A stretch of 64,000 bases of DNA from an uncultured Eggerthella sp. (GCA_900542525.1 UQNZ01000001.1:124001-188000), one strand, 5' to 3'; shown: positions 43,889-53,021, numbered from the stretch's first letter. The notes: a model not told the origin generated them from the sequence alone. Numbers and translations are program-made.

Positions 43889-44196
43889 GTGCACACCTCC
43901 TTAAGGGTGTCTTCTTCCAGTAAAACTTCTGGCAAGTATTGTAGGTTGACTACTAATTAAGGAATGGCTCGCAAACATGAAAAACGCTTGTTATTCTGGC
44001 AAGTGGTAAGAAAGTGTTACCGCCGTTGTCTCAAATAACACAATCCATAGAAAGAACGTAATCAACACAAACCCTTCAAAAGTTCTGCACCATTTTACAG
44101 GCGAGCGGCACTTGTGCGATCGAACGACATCGATTCGATTACAATAACTCAACAAGCTTTTGAAGTATTTATGAGCGAATGGAGAGCGAACACGCC
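43889..44196. other. Divergent control region between the hydrogenase operon and pheA
   Basis: This 308-nt AT-rich gap holds the promoters of both sides. A palindrome (44005-44021) is listed separately. TTGACT near 43947 and TACAAT near 44140 are possible promoter parts, without good partners. No gene is supported. Confidence 0.45.
44005..44021. promoter_or_regulatory. Candidate operator GGTAA-N7-TTACC
   Basis: A 5-bp perfect inverted repeat with a 7-nt spacer lies 117 nt before the hydrogenase small-subunit start, in the control region shared with pheA. Spacing fits a dimeric regulator site. No factor is assigned. Confidence 0.3.
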
Positions 44197-45045
44197 ATGG
44201 CTGAACCGATCAAGATCGCATTCTTGGGCCCCGCTGGCACCTACAGCGACGAAGCAACACACACCTTCATGGATAAGCTCGGTTTTGCTGAAGTCGAGAA
44301 GATCGAATGTGTTTCCTTCACGGAAGTGTTCGACAACGTGGAGCGCGGGCGCTGCGATTACGGTGTGGTAGCAACAGAGAATTCGCTCGAGGGCCCGGTC
44401 ACAGCATGCCTCGACAATTTTGCGACCCATAATAATGTGACGATCTTAGCTGAAACGGTGCTCGATATTCACCATAGCCTAGTGCTGCATCCCGATGCGA
44501 GTATCGATGAGGTCACCACGATCGTCTCGCATCCTCAGGGACTCGGGCAATGCAGGCGCTACATTGCTGAATACCTGCCTGGACGCAATACGAGTTCAGC
44601 CTCATCCACAGCGTCTGGTGTGCGTAAGGCAATGGAAGACAAGACGCTCGCGAGCATTGCTAACAAATTCGCTGCCGGTCTGTATGGCGCGAAGGTGTAT
44701 GCAGAAAGCATCGAGGACCACTTCGGCAACCAAACCTCGTTCGCGTTGATTGCACGTACGGGCATGCCAGAAGTGTTTCCCGAGAAGGACCGCAAGACCT
44801 CCATCTTGCTTTCCTTGCAACAAGACAAGCAAGGATCACTTCTGATGATCCTTTCGGAATTCGCATATGCCAACATCAACCTCACGAAAATCCAATCTCG
44901 TCCTACCAAGCAAGGGTTGGGCGATTATATGTTCTTCATCGATTTCGAAGGATCCGACCAAGATGGCGACGTACAGACGGCGCTCAATTGCCTGCGTCTG
45001 AAGCTGCGCGAAGTGAAGGTGCTCGGCTCCTACCCCATCATCTAA
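44197..45045 (+). CDS. pheA: Prephenate dehydratase with ACT domain
   Basis: Makes phenylpyruvate from prephenate in phenylalanine synthesis. The 282-residue product begins IKIAFLGPAGTYSDEATHTF, the usual start, followed by GVVATENSLEGPV (substrate-site segment). The C-terminal ACT domain has NINLTKIQSRPTKQGLGDYM, where ESRP is usual. The conserved catalytic T-R-F motif is here T-S-F (GNQTSFALIA near residue 182): Arg is replaced by Ser, encoded by TCG. This may lower activity, or reflect a shifted alignment. The ATG at 44197 follows GGAGAG at about 10 nt; an upstream ATG at 44179 has no ribosome site. Confidence 0.88.
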   Translation: MAEPIKIAFLGPAGTYSDEATHTFMDKLGFAEVEKIECVSFTEVFDNVERGRCDYGVVATENSLEGPVTACLDNFATHNNVTILAETVLDIHHSLVLHPDASIDEVTTIVSHPQGLGQCRRYIAEYLPGRNTSSASSTASGVRKAMEDKTLASIANKFAAGLYGAKVYAESIEDHFGNQTSFALIARTGMPEVFPEKDRKTSILLSLQQDKQGSLLMILSEFAYANINLTKIQSRPTKQGLGDYMFFIDFEGSDQDGDVQTALNCLRLKLREVKVLGSYPII

Positions 45046-45087
45046 ACCAGCTAGCTCTCCGCGAGATCAGCGAATGCACATACAACT

Positions 45088-45180
45088 CGAACAGCGAAGT
45101 GGGCAAGCCACGAGGTTCCCCGCTTTCCTGTTCGCGAATCAGCATGCGCCGATTCACTCATGCGTCGCTGCTTTTCTCGG
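45088..45180. repeat. Palindromic element related to the core of the 16354 repeat
   Basis: CGAACAG (45088-45094) pairs with CTGTTCG (45128-45134), with further imperfect pairing inward. CCCGCTTTC-CTGTTCGC (from about 45118) and CTCATGCG (from about 45157) match the core of the 16354-16604 element (CCCGCTTTCGCTGTTCGC and CTCATGCG in the same order). It too lies between convergent genes (pheA and the MutY-like gene). The similarity is partial. Confidence 0.5.
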
Positions 45181-45273
45181 GTTTTATTAATTACGAATTT
45201 AGTCGGAAAAGAGTCACCTCGCTGCCTCACCCTCTCTGCTGATCGAGCGATGTAAGCCCTCTTCGGTGACTGA

Positions 45274-46140
45274 TCACGGTTGAAGGGTGTTGGTGGTTTC
45301 GTTGAAGGTGAAGAAACCTTCGGCAGAGAGATCGGTGATGAGAGCATCGAAGAGAGATTGGTCGGTCTCCCGTCTTCCCTTTTCGCGCTCGAATTCGTCG
45401 AGCGCGCGCTTGGCTTCTGTGGTTGAGATGCCAGGAGTACCAAGCACGATGCGAACGAGTTCAGCCCGCTTCTGACGCTTGGACCCTTCAAAGACAGACT
45501 GCTTGGAATGATGCTTCGACCGCCGCGAAGGGTTGGGCATGATCGATTTCAGATACGCCCCATAGTCGAGCAAGGCATAATACCATCCGCGTGGATCCTC
45601 TTTGCTGCAAGTCTCTAACACGAGCGGCTCGAGCGTTTTATCGCTCACTCCTTCTTCATGAGGAAACAGCTCGTGCAAGAATACGGTACGGACATTCGTC
45701 TCAAGATAGAGTGCTGGCTTCTGATAAGCGAATGCCATCACACCACCAGCAGTAGCAGGGCCAATGCCCGGCAGCTTCAAGAGCTCACCATAGGTACAAG
45801 GTAGTTCCCCCTTGAATTGAAGCGCGCACTTTTCGGCAGTTCGCTTGAGCGCCAGCGCACGTCGGTTGTATCCAAGCCCTTGCCAATACTCGAGCACCAA
45901 CGAAGTATCAGCTGAAGCAAGTGCATCAAGCGTGGGAAATGTCTTGAGAAAGCGTGACCAATACTTCTCCACGCGCGATACCTGAGTCTGCTGAAGCATG
46001 ATCTCGGAAACGAGCACGGCATAGGCATCGTCGACATAGCGCCAGGGAAGATCGCGATAATGCTCCCTCCCTTCGCTCCACACCCTGCGAACAAAGGCAT
46101 CAAGATCAAGGGTATCTTTTATTGAGACTTCCACGAGCAA
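45274..46140 (-). CDS. MutY-like adenine DNA glycosylase lacking the Fe-S cluster
   Basis: A 288-residue HhH-GPD glycosylase of the COG1194 type. SEIMLQQTQVSRVEKYWSRF contains the catalytic glutamate, and LPGIGPATAGGVMAFAY is the helix-hairpin-helix. The C-terminal four-cysteine Fe-S loop and the NUDIX-like domain of full MutY are absent, and the D-G-N-V segment appears as LETNVRTVFL. A clade with ETNVR and no Fe-S cluster is known in other bacteria, so this is probably a real variant. Role: base-excision repair, likely of A:8-oxoG mispairs, not proven. It begins 9 nt after the Rrf2 gene stop, last gene of a three-gene operon. Confidence 0.75.
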   Translation of the reverse strand: MLVEVSIKDTLDLDAFVRRVWSEGREHYRDLPWRYVDDAYAVLVSEIMLQQTQVSRVEKYWSRFLKTFPTLDALASADTSLVLEYWQGLGYNRRALALKRTAEKCALQFKGELPCTYGELLKLPGIGPATAGGVMAFAYQKPALYLETNVRTVFLHELFPHEEGVSDKTLEPLVLETCSKEDPRGWYYALLDYGAYLKSIMPNPSRRSKHHSKQSVFEGSKRQKRAELVRIVLGTPGISTTEAKRALDEFEREKGRRETDQSLFDALITDLSAEGFFTFNETTNTLQP

Positions 46141-46149
46141 AGCAGAAAA

Positions 46150-46593
46150 CTAGTACTTCGATTCAAGGATGCGACTCACCTCAGGATGGCTCGCGCCCTT
46201 CTCGAAGAGGTCGGCAAGCGTGATCGAAGAAAAGAGCTGTGCCACGAGCACATCAGCAGCACACCAAACAGCATTGAATTCGCATCCTGATGAGCGATTG
46301 CAGTAATCGCAATCGACCGAACAAGGGGACATGCCGATCGGTCCTTGGAGCGCTTCTATCACTTCCTGAAGGGTGACTTCATGCGGGTCGCAATCGAGCG
46401 TAAGGCCACCACGCACGCCGCGTATCGTCTTCAGGAAGCCCGCCTTCACCAAATCGTGCTGGATACTGCGCGCAAACGAATACGGCACGTCTTCCTTTTC
46501 CGCGACATCAGCGATCGAGATATAGGAATCTCCACACTCATAAGCTGAGCGCAAGATCCTACAAGCGTAATCGCAACGGCGCGTAATATCCAT
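46150..46593 (-). CDS. Rrf2-family transcriptional regulator
   Basis: A 147-residue winged-helix regulator. It opens MDITRRCDYACRILRSAYEC, then ISIADVAEKEDVPYSFARSI (HTH) and GFLKTIRGVRGGLTLDCDP (wing). Cysteines in CSVDCDYCNRSSGCEF near residue 95 form the pattern that holds an Fe-S cluster in IscR/NsrR-type members, so redox, iron or NO sensing is likely. Its ATG shares one base with the stop of the AAA+-like gene (TGATG), showing translational coupling. Confidence 0.88.
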   Translation of the reverse strand: MDITRRCDYACRILRSAYECGDSYISIADVAEKEDVPYSFARSIQHDLVKAGFLKTIRGVRGGLTLDCDPHEVTLQEVIEALQGPIGMSPCSVDCDYCNRSSGCEFNAVWCAADVLVAQLFSSITLADLFEKGASHPEVSRILESKY

Positions 46594-48236
46594 CAGTCTT
46601 CTTTCAGCAGGTCATCGATGCTATCCATCGAACGATGGAAGCGCTTTAGAATGATCTCTTCGATATCTTTGTATTCCTTCGAATCAAGTTCATGGAAATT
46701 GGAGAGGCGCATGTACACATCGTCGGTACGCACTGCGCAGAAACAATCCTTTGCCACGCTGCGGCGGTAGGCATCTTCGACCGACTCGGTAACGACCGCA
46801 TATAGCTCGAAACGCGACATACCCTTGGAAAACGGAACGAGCTTCGAAACATCGAGTCCGCGCATAGAAGGATGCTCCGCTTGCGCATGGCGCCAGATGT
46901 CCTTGCGCTCTTCATCGTTCGGATAGTCAAGTTCAACCAAGCGGTAAAGTCCGAGCATCGGACCGAAGAACGTATCGAGCGCATCGAGATTCGACGCAGA
47001 GACGAGCACGGTCACTTCTGGATTCTCGATCGCTTGCTGGATGAATGCCATCGCCTCGCGCGCACCACGCGAAAGCTGCATCTGAAGGAAATCAGAAATG
47101 TCGCCCGACCCGAGATCCATCCACGGCAGATCCCATAGGTCAAGATCCTCCAAGATGAGCGCCGTGGGACCTTCGAAGCCGAAACGATTGAGCGAAGTTG
47201 AATCGGTGATCGCATCAGGTGAAGCCATGACACAAAGCACCGACTGGCCTTGTACATTTTGATCCATACGCATGCGAACAGCTGGGATGCCAAGCTCCCC
47301 CACCGTTGCCACCATGAAGTAGTTCGCATCTTCGCGCGCGGCAGCCGAGAAAACGAGCGTGCCGAGCTGCGGCATGCGCGAAACACCATGGCGGAAGTTG
47401 AGCATCTTCACGAATTCCTTGAACTGTGGATCGCGCATCCTGCCGACGCCGAGGCGTTTCATCTCTTCGATAGTGCGCGAGAAGCCATGGATCGTCGAAT
47501 AATCGAAGCGCACCTCGGGCGCTTTTTTCTTCTTCTTTTTCTTACCAGAAAGATCGATATGAGCGATCTTCGCACCTTTGAGATTCGGCAGAGGGAACGC
47601 GGGCAGTTCGAGCGGCTCTTCGTCCGTTTCGTCTGCAGGATTCGCTTCCTTCTGCCCAGGCTCGATGGGCTCAGCCTTCACTTCTTCAGCGCGATCGGAT
47701 GCTTCCGCCGTTGGCGCAACCTCGCTCTTAGCTGAATCGCTGCCATTCTTGGAGGAGAAATCCAAGAATGAGAAAGGTGAAGGAATATTGTCGTCTTCAT
47801 AACGATAGAGCAGATCGGGTGGCAGACTGAACAGATCATCGTTGATCATCTCGGCCATGTCTTCGATCGCTTCGCGCGAGAAGCCAAATTCTTCCAGTCG
47901 GTCGAGCGCAACATCTTGCAGCTGATCAGCCTTGCGCGAAAGCTCCTCGGCCGAAACGAAAGGCTTGAGCTTCTCGAAGATATATTCAGCAAGCGAGTGC
48001 TGACGCGCATCAAGAGCAAGATCCCATGCTGCACGCATGCCGTTCACGCTCTCTTCGCTCGGAACGATGTTCTCGAGGATAGACTGCTCGAAAGCCGCTA
48101 GATACAAGTGGATACCGAGAAGGCGATCCCCCGATTCGACCGCATACTGCGCACGCGAAAGATAGTCGTGCGAATCGCTGAAGCTATGATCATGAGATGG
48201 GATGTTACCGAAGTTAGAATCTTCGTTCATCTTCAA
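46593..48236 (-). CDS. Degenerate AAA+ ATPase-like protein
   Basis: A 547-residue cytoplasmic protein. Residues 1 to about 130 are helical and TPR-like (YLSRAQYAVESGDRLLGIHL). A Glu/Ala/Pro-rich linker and a Lys tract (KKKKKKK) follow. From about residue 235 the fold reads like an AAA+ module: a position equivalent to Walker A is occupied by FSAAAREDANYFMVATVGEL with no G-K-T; a Walker B-like strand TALILEDLDLWDL; sensor-1-like EVTVLVSASNLDALD; and an AAA lid-like region (LDYPNDEERKDIWRHAQAEH). It probably cannot hydrolyse ATP normally. First gene of an operon with Rrf2 and MutY-like genes. The function is unknown. Confidence 0.55.
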   Translation of the reverse strand: MKMNEDSNFGNIPSHDHSFSDSHDYLSRAQYAVESGDRLLGIHLYLAAFEQSILENIVPSEESVNGMRAAWDLALDARQHSLAEYIFEKLKPFVSAEELSRKADQLQDVALDRLEEFGFSREAIEDMAEMINDDLFSLPPDLLYRYEDDNIPSPFSFLDFSSKNGSDSAKSEVAPTAEASDRAEEVKAEPIEPGQKEANPADETDEEPLELPAFPLPNLKGAKIAHIDLSGKKKKKKKAPEVRFDYSTIHGFSRTIEEMKRLGVGRMRDPQFKEFVKMLNFRHGVSRMPQLGTLVFSAAAREDANYFMVATVGELGIPAVRMRMDQNVQGQSVLCVMASPDAITDSTSLNRFGFEGPTALILEDLDLWDLPWMDLGSGDISDFLQMQLSRGAREAMAFIQQAIENPEVTVLVSASNLDALDTFFGPMLGLYRLVELDYPNDEERKDIWRHAQAEHPSMRGLDVSKLVPFSKGMSRFELYAVVTESVEDAYRRSVAKDCFCAVRTDDVYMRLSNFHELDSKEYKDIEEIILKRFHRSMDSIDDLLKED

Positions 48237-48445
48237 TCACTTTCCTTATGGGCGAAGCGGCGAGATATACTGCCGCACTCAAGCATTAAACACACCAAAT
48301 GATGGATACTCAATGCTACTAAACGGGTAACATTTATTCAATTCTCTTTACGATTATTACAAGAAACGAGCAAATCGAGCGCGTAAGAGGAAACCGTTGC
48401 CAAGCCATTTCCCGACCGTGGCCAAACATTTTCGCCAAGCACTAA

Positions 48446-49309
48446 TTAGCGCCAATCGAGCACCTGCCAACCCTCCTTTTCCGCATGGTGCTGGAGAGTT
48501 GGTCCAGGCGTGACCGCAGCTGGATGTTCAGAAGCAGCAAGCAGCGGAGCATCTGAATAGTGGTCGCCATAGGCATAGGCGAGTTTCCAGCTATCTTTCC
48601 CATAGATCTGATCAGCGTGCTCTTTGATCTGACGAAGTTTTTCAGCGCCTTCGACAGGCTTGCCCTTCACTTCGCGCGTATAGCAGCCATGTTCATCGAG
48701 CTTCATATCAGTGGCAACATGATGATCGTAAGGAATATCATGCTTAGCACGCACGATGATGGGATCGAACGTGGCAGAAACGATCCATATATCACGCCCA
48801 GCAGCAATGTGTTCGCGCATGACCTGAAGCGCTTTGGGGCGAATGCGCGACACGATCCATTCATCATAGAACTTATACATCTCGGCATCGGCTTCTTCTT
48901 CAGGCATGCCGTCGAACGACGAGAACACCAAGCTGCGCACCCATGCCTCGTTTTGCGGAAGATGCAGTTTATACGCAGCTCCCCAGGTAAGAATGCGCAG
49001 AAGAACCGAGGTGCGCACCTGCCCTTTCTTCAGGAGATAGCGAACGAGCAGCACAGGTGAATTCCCGCTGATGCACGTGCCATCGAAATCGAACACCGCC
49101 ACCTCACGCGGGGCATCAGGTGAAGGTACGGGTCGATCGTGGTCGCGCCGGGCTTTCAGCCGCACATCATCATCGACTGCCGAAGAAGGCTTCTGTGCCT
49201 CAAGTTCTGCTTCAGAGATGACCAATCGGGCATGCTCGGACGATCTGCCCTTGATGAAAACAGCAACACCTTCAGGATTCGCTTCGATCTGTTCTTCATT
49301 CTTCGCCAT
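48446..49309 (-). CDS. HAD-IB family phosphatase (SerB-like)
   Basis: A 287-residue phosphatase of the HAD superfamily. Motif I is VAVFDFDGTCISGN (nucleophile Asp) near residue 70. Motif II is the Ser in WIVSATFDP. Motif III/IV is KLAYAYGDHYSDAPLL, where G-D-x-x-x-D is retained although G-D-S is more common. The cap between I and II is helical, as in the IB subclass (phosphoserine phosphatase, CicA). About 60 N-terminal residues before motif I are variable and basic or acidic. Substrate unknown: a phosphoserine phosphatase or a lipid-phosphate phosphatase are both possible. It starts 9 nt after the downstream partner of an ABC exporter on the same strand. Confidence 0.75.
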   Translation of the reverse strand: MAKNEEQIEANPEGVAVFIKGRSSEHARLVISEAELEAQKPSSAVDDDVRLKARRDHDRPVPSPDAPREVAVFDFDGTCISGNSPVLLVRYLLKKGQVRTSVLLRILTWGAAYKLHLPQNEAWVRSLVFSSFDGMPEEEADAEMYKFYDEWIVSRIRPKALQVMREHIAAGRDIWIVSATFDPIIVRAKHDIPYDHHVATDMKLDEHGCYTREVKGKPVEGAEKLRQIKEHADQIYGKDSWKLAYAYGDHYSDAPLLAASEHPAAVTPGPTLQHHAEKEGWQVLDWR

Positions 49310-49318
49310 ACGCGTTTT

Positions 49319-51160
49319 CTAATCGTCCTCATCGATGCAATCAACAAATTGCGAGTTGTGGAGTTCAGCATAGAAGCCGTTTTGCGCAAGCAGTTCTTCG
49401 TGCGTGCCCTTCTCGACAATATCCCCCTCGCGAATAACAAGAATTATATCTGCTTGCCTGATCGTACTCAAACGATGAGCGATGACGAAGCTCGTTCGTC
49501 CTTCGAGCGACTCGCGCATCGCTTTCTGCACGAGCGCTTCGGTGTGCGTATCGATCGAAGAGGTCGCCTCATCGAGCACGATGATCGAAGGATTCGCAAG
49601 CATGGCACGAGCGATCGTGAGCAGCTGGCGCTGACCTTGCGAGAGGTTCGTTCCGTCTTCTTTGATGATCGTGTCATAACCATCGGGCAGAAGCTCGATG
49701 AAATGATCGGCCTGTGCAAGCTTGGCAGCCAGGCGAATGTACTTCTCCTGCGGATCTTTCGCCCCATAGGCGATGTTCTCGCGGATCGTACCCGAGAAGA
49801 GCCATGCGTCTTGAAGCACCATGCCGAAGTTGCTGCGTACATCGCTACGTGTATCGAGCGCGGTGTTCACGCCATCGATAGTGATCGTACCCGCATCGAT
49901 ATCGTAGAAGCGCATGAGCAGATTCACGAGCGTGGTCTTCCCCGCGCCGGTCGGCCCTACGATCGCAACCATCTGTCCTGGTTCGACCTCAAGCGAGAAA
50001 TCCTTGATGACCGGCTTTTCCACGTCGTAGCCGAAGCGCACGTGGTCGAACTTGACCGCGCCCTTGCAAGGCTTTGCGATCGAGGTGATGGTGGAAGGAT
50101 CGGGCTCGTTCATCTCTTCTGCGTCGAGCACCTCGAATACGCGCTCGGAGGCGGCGAGCGTTGCTTGAATGGTATTGGCGATCGAAGCGATCTGCGTGAT
50201 GGGCATCGTGAACTGGCGCATGTACTGCACGAACGCCTGGATCTCGCCGACCGTGGCGATACCGCCGGTAATGTAGAGCACCGCGCCGATGATGCAAACG
50301 AGCACGTAACCCAAGTTGCCGATGAAGCCCATAACGGGGCGGATCACACCGGCGAGGAATTGCGCCTTCCATGCCTGCGCGAAGTATTCGCCATTACGTG
50401 CGTTGAATTCATCGATGGCCGTGTCTTCGCGCGTAAATGATTTCACTTCGGTATTGCCGCTGTACATCTCTTCGATGTGCGCGTTGAGCTTACCGAGTGC
50501 TTTTTGTTGGCTCTTGAAGTAGCGCTGCGATCGCGTTGCGATACCAACCGTGGCCAGAAGCGAGAGCGGCAGCGTGGCGAACGCAACGAGCGCCAAGATC
50601 CACGAGATCGAGAACATGAAGATGACCACAGAAACGAGCGTAACCACTGCCGAGATGATCTGCACGAGCGTTTCTTGCAGGGTGGAAGAGATGAGATCGA
50701 CATCGTTGGTAACGCGCGAGAGGATCTCTCCTTTAGGGCGGTCATCGTAATAGGAAAGCGGCACACGATCGAGCTTCGCCTTCATATCGCGACGCAAGCC
50801 ATAGATGACCTCCTGGGTGACCTTCGCCATGATGAATTGGCAGATGAACTGGCAGATCGAATAGGCCACGTAGAGCAGCACGAGCGTGAGAAGGATGCGG
50901 TTGAACGCGATGAAATCAAGCCCACCAGTGCCTGCCATCACGCGTTCGAAAGCGCTGAACACTTCCGTGGTCGCTTGACCGAGCACGAGCGGAGAGACCG
51001 TATTGCACAGTGTTCCCGCCACCGTGAAGATCACGACCACGATCAGAAGCGGGATGAACGGCTTCAAGCGCGCAACAAGACGACGCAGGGTCTTCGAAGC
51101 GTTCTTCGGCTTTTCCTTGCGCCCTGCACCGTGAGGGCCGTGCGGTCCGTGTGGCGGCAT
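49319..51160 (-). CDS. ABC exporter half-transporter, canonical ATPase site
   Basis: A 613-residue fused permease/ATPase. After a Pro/Gly/His N-terminus (MPPHGPHGPHGAGRKEKP) come six membrane helices (about residues 40 to 330), then an ATPase with Walker A IVGPTGAGKTTLVNLLMRF, signature LSQGQRQLLTIARAM, Walker B SIIVLDEATSSID and the switch His in VIAHRLST. It retains the catalytic Glu. It starts one base after the stop of the partner half-transporter (ribosome site GGGGAGGTG inside the upstream gene end), so the two form a heterodimer. Likely a drug or lipid exporter; no substrate is evident. Confidence 0.93.
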   Translation of the reverse strand: MPPHGPHGPHGAGRKEKPKNASKTLRRLVARLKPFIPLLIVVVIFTVAGTLCNTVSPLVLGQATTEVFSAFERVMAGTGGLDFIAFNRILLTLVLLYVAYSICQFICQFIMAKVTQEVIYGLRRDMKAKLDRVPLSYYDDRPKGEILSRVTNDVDLISSTLQETLVQIISAVVTLVSVVIFMFSISWILALVAFATLPLSLLATVGIATRSQRYFKSQQKALGKLNAHIEEMYSGNTEVKSFTREDTAIDEFNARNGEYFAQAWKAQFLAGVIRPVMGFIGNLGYVLVCIIGAVLYITGGIATVGEIQAFVQYMRQFTMPITQIASIANTIQATLAASERVFEVLDAEEMNEPDPSTITSIAKPCKGAVKFDHVRFGYDVEKPVIKDFSLEVEPGQMVAIVGPTGAGKTTLVNLLMRFYDIDAGTITIDGVNTALDTRSDVRSNFGMVLQDAWLFSGTIRENIAYGAKDPQEKYIRLAAKLAQADHFIELLPDGYDTIIKEDGTNLSQGQRQLLTIARAMLANPSIIVLDEATSSIDTHTEALVQKAMRESLEGRTSFVIAHRLSTIRQADIILVIREGDIVEKGTHEELLAQNGFYAELHNSQFVDCIDEDD

Positions 51161-51161
51161 G

Positions 51162-53021
51162 CTATTCACCTCCCCTATCGTTTGCGGTGTTCGCATCTGC
51201 CTGCACTCCAGAAGCGAGTTCTTCTTCCGAGAGCTGAGAGAGCGCGAGCTCGCGATAGGCCGGGCATGAAAGGAAGAGCTCGGCATGCGTTCCGCACGCT
51301 TCGATAGCTCCTGTTTCGTTCAGCAAAATGATCTGATCGGCACCGAGCGCCACGTTCACTCGCTGGGTTACAGTGAGCACGCTCTGCCCCTCAAGGTAAT
51401 CCTCGATTCCCGCGCGCACTCGCGCATCGGTCTTAAGGTCGAGCGCCGAGAAGGAATCGTCGAAGATGTAAAGGTCGGCCTTGCGCAGAAGACCACGTGC
51501 GATAGCGATGCGCTGGCGCTGACCACCTGAAAGGTTGCCGCCGCCCTGCGCTATCTCGAAATCAAGGCCTCCTGCCTCTTGCGTGATGAACTCGGTAGCT
51601 TGCGCGATCTGCAGCACCCGCCACAGCGCTTCATCGCTTGCATTGGGATCGGCAAAGCGCAGATTATCCGCCACCGTGCCCGTGAACAGGAAGGATTTCT
51701 GCGGAGTGTAAGAAACGCGCGTGCGCAGGACAGAAAGCGGGATATCCTTGATCGCAACACTATCGAAATAGATCGTACCTGCACTTGCGTCATACATACG
51801 CATGATGAGGTTGATCAGGCTCGATTTACCCGAACCCGTCGGTCCGATAAGAGCGGTGATCGTGTTGGATGCGAGCTCGAAGGTAAGATCGCTCAAGGCA
51901 TCCTTCTTCGATTCGGGATAGCGGAAGCTCACGTGATCCATCTTGAGGATCGCGGCACTGCGCTTCTGAACAGGCTGCACCGTAGTTTCCTCGGGAATAT
52001 CGGCTCCAAGCGCTCGCAACGCACTATCTTCCGCGCCTTCTGACAACGATGCTTGCGGATCGACATCTTCAATGGTTGATTCAGTTGAGAGCACGGCATT
52101 GATGCGCTCAGTTGCTGCCAGCGTTCGCGGCAGGATGGCGAAGATCATCGAGATCATCATGAGCGACATAAGGATGAGCGTCACGTATTGCACGAGCGCC
52201 ATGATCTCGCCTGCGGTGAGCGTGCCAACATTTATCTGCCCCGCGCCAAAGTAGTAGAGCGCCACAATGGTCAGATTCACGATAAACATGAGCAGCGGCA
52301 TGACCGCGCCCATCAGACGACCGACCTTGATGTAGGTATCCGCCAAGTCGCGATTGACCTTGCCGAAGCGCTTGCGCTCGAAATCTTCCTTGTTGTACGC
52401 GCGAATCGCTCGGACGCCTTGCAGCTCTTCGCGCATGACGCGGTTCACCGCATCGATACGACTCTGGAGCGAACGCAGGAGCGGCATGCCGATCTTCAAG
52501 AAAAGTGCAACGATGATGACGATGACCGGAATTGCCACGAAGATGAGCAATGCCATTTCAGCGTTCGTGAGAAATGCCATGACCACCGCGCCGATGAACA
52601 TGACCGGGGTCATGACCGCCATGGTGATGAGCATCTGCAAGAATCGTTCGACCTGCTGAACGTCGTTAGTGTTGCGCGTAATGAGCGTAGAAGCACCGAA
52701 GGTCTCGAATTCCGCTAAAGAATAGCTCTGCACCTGCGAGAAGATGGCGGCACGCACATCACGACCGAACCCCATAGCAGCTCGCGCCGCACAGAGCGCC
52801 GCGATGACCACACATACCACCGAACCGACCGCCCAAGCCAGCATCTCGAGACCGCGCACAATCACATAGTTCAAGTCTTTGTTGTAGATACCCGTATCAA
52901 CGATGCGCGCCATGATATCGGGCAGCTGAAGCTCGGCAACTACCTGCAAGAAGGTGAAGAGGATCGCAGCGATAACAAGCCCACCAAACGGCTTCAAGTA
53001 TTTCTTGAACAGCTTGAACAA
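51162..53021 (-). CDS. ABC exporter half-transporter, degenerate ATPase site (TTG start)
   Basis: A 619-residue partner of the exporter at 49319. The N-terminus FKLFKKYLKPFGGLVIAAI leads into six helices; the ATPase has Walker A LIGPTGSGKSSLINLIMRMY, signature NLSGGQRQRIAIARGLL and Walker B LYIFDDSFSALD, where the catalytic Glu is replaced by Asp. This is the usual degenerate site of heterodimeric exporters. Start: TTG 53021 is chosen because AGGGAG lies 7 nt upstream; a frame to 53309 extends over the divergent promoter region without a ribosome site. About 260 nt separate it from the plus-strand NimA-like gene. Confidence 0.88.
   Translation of the reverse strand: MFKLFKKYLKPFGGLVIAAILFTFLQVVAELQLPDIMARIVDTGIYNKDLNYVIVRGLEMLAWAVGSVVCVVIAALCAARAAMGFGRDVRAAIFSQVQSYSLAEFETFGASTLITRNTNDVQQVERFLQMLITMAVMTPVMFIGAVVMAFLTNAEMALLIFVAIPVIVIIVALFLKIGMPLLRSLQSRIDAVNRVMREELQGVRAIRAYNKEDFERKRFGKVNRDLADTYIKVGRLMGAVMPLLMFIVNLTIVALYYFGAGQINVGTLTAGEIMALVQYVTLILMSLMMISMIFAILPRTLAATERINAVLSTESTIEDVDPQASLSEGAEDSALRALGADIPEETTVQPVQKRSAAILKMDHVSFRYPESKKDALSDLTFELASNTITALIGPTGSGKSSLINLIMRMYDASAGTIYFDSVAIKDIPLSVLRTRVSYTPQKSFLFTGTVADNLRFADPNASDEALWRVLQIAQATEFITQEAGGLDFEIAQGGGNLSGGQRQRIAIARGLLRKADLYIFDDSFSALDLKTDARVRAGIEDYLEGQSVLTVTQRVNVALGADQIILLNETGAIEACGTHAELFLSCPAYRELALSQLSEEELASGVQADANTANDRGGE

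Noticed and set aside
48393..48436. Two adjacent 22-bp imperfect direct repeats
   Set aside because: They agree at only about 16 of 22 positions and occur in a low-complexity intergenic stretch; chance similarity is likely.
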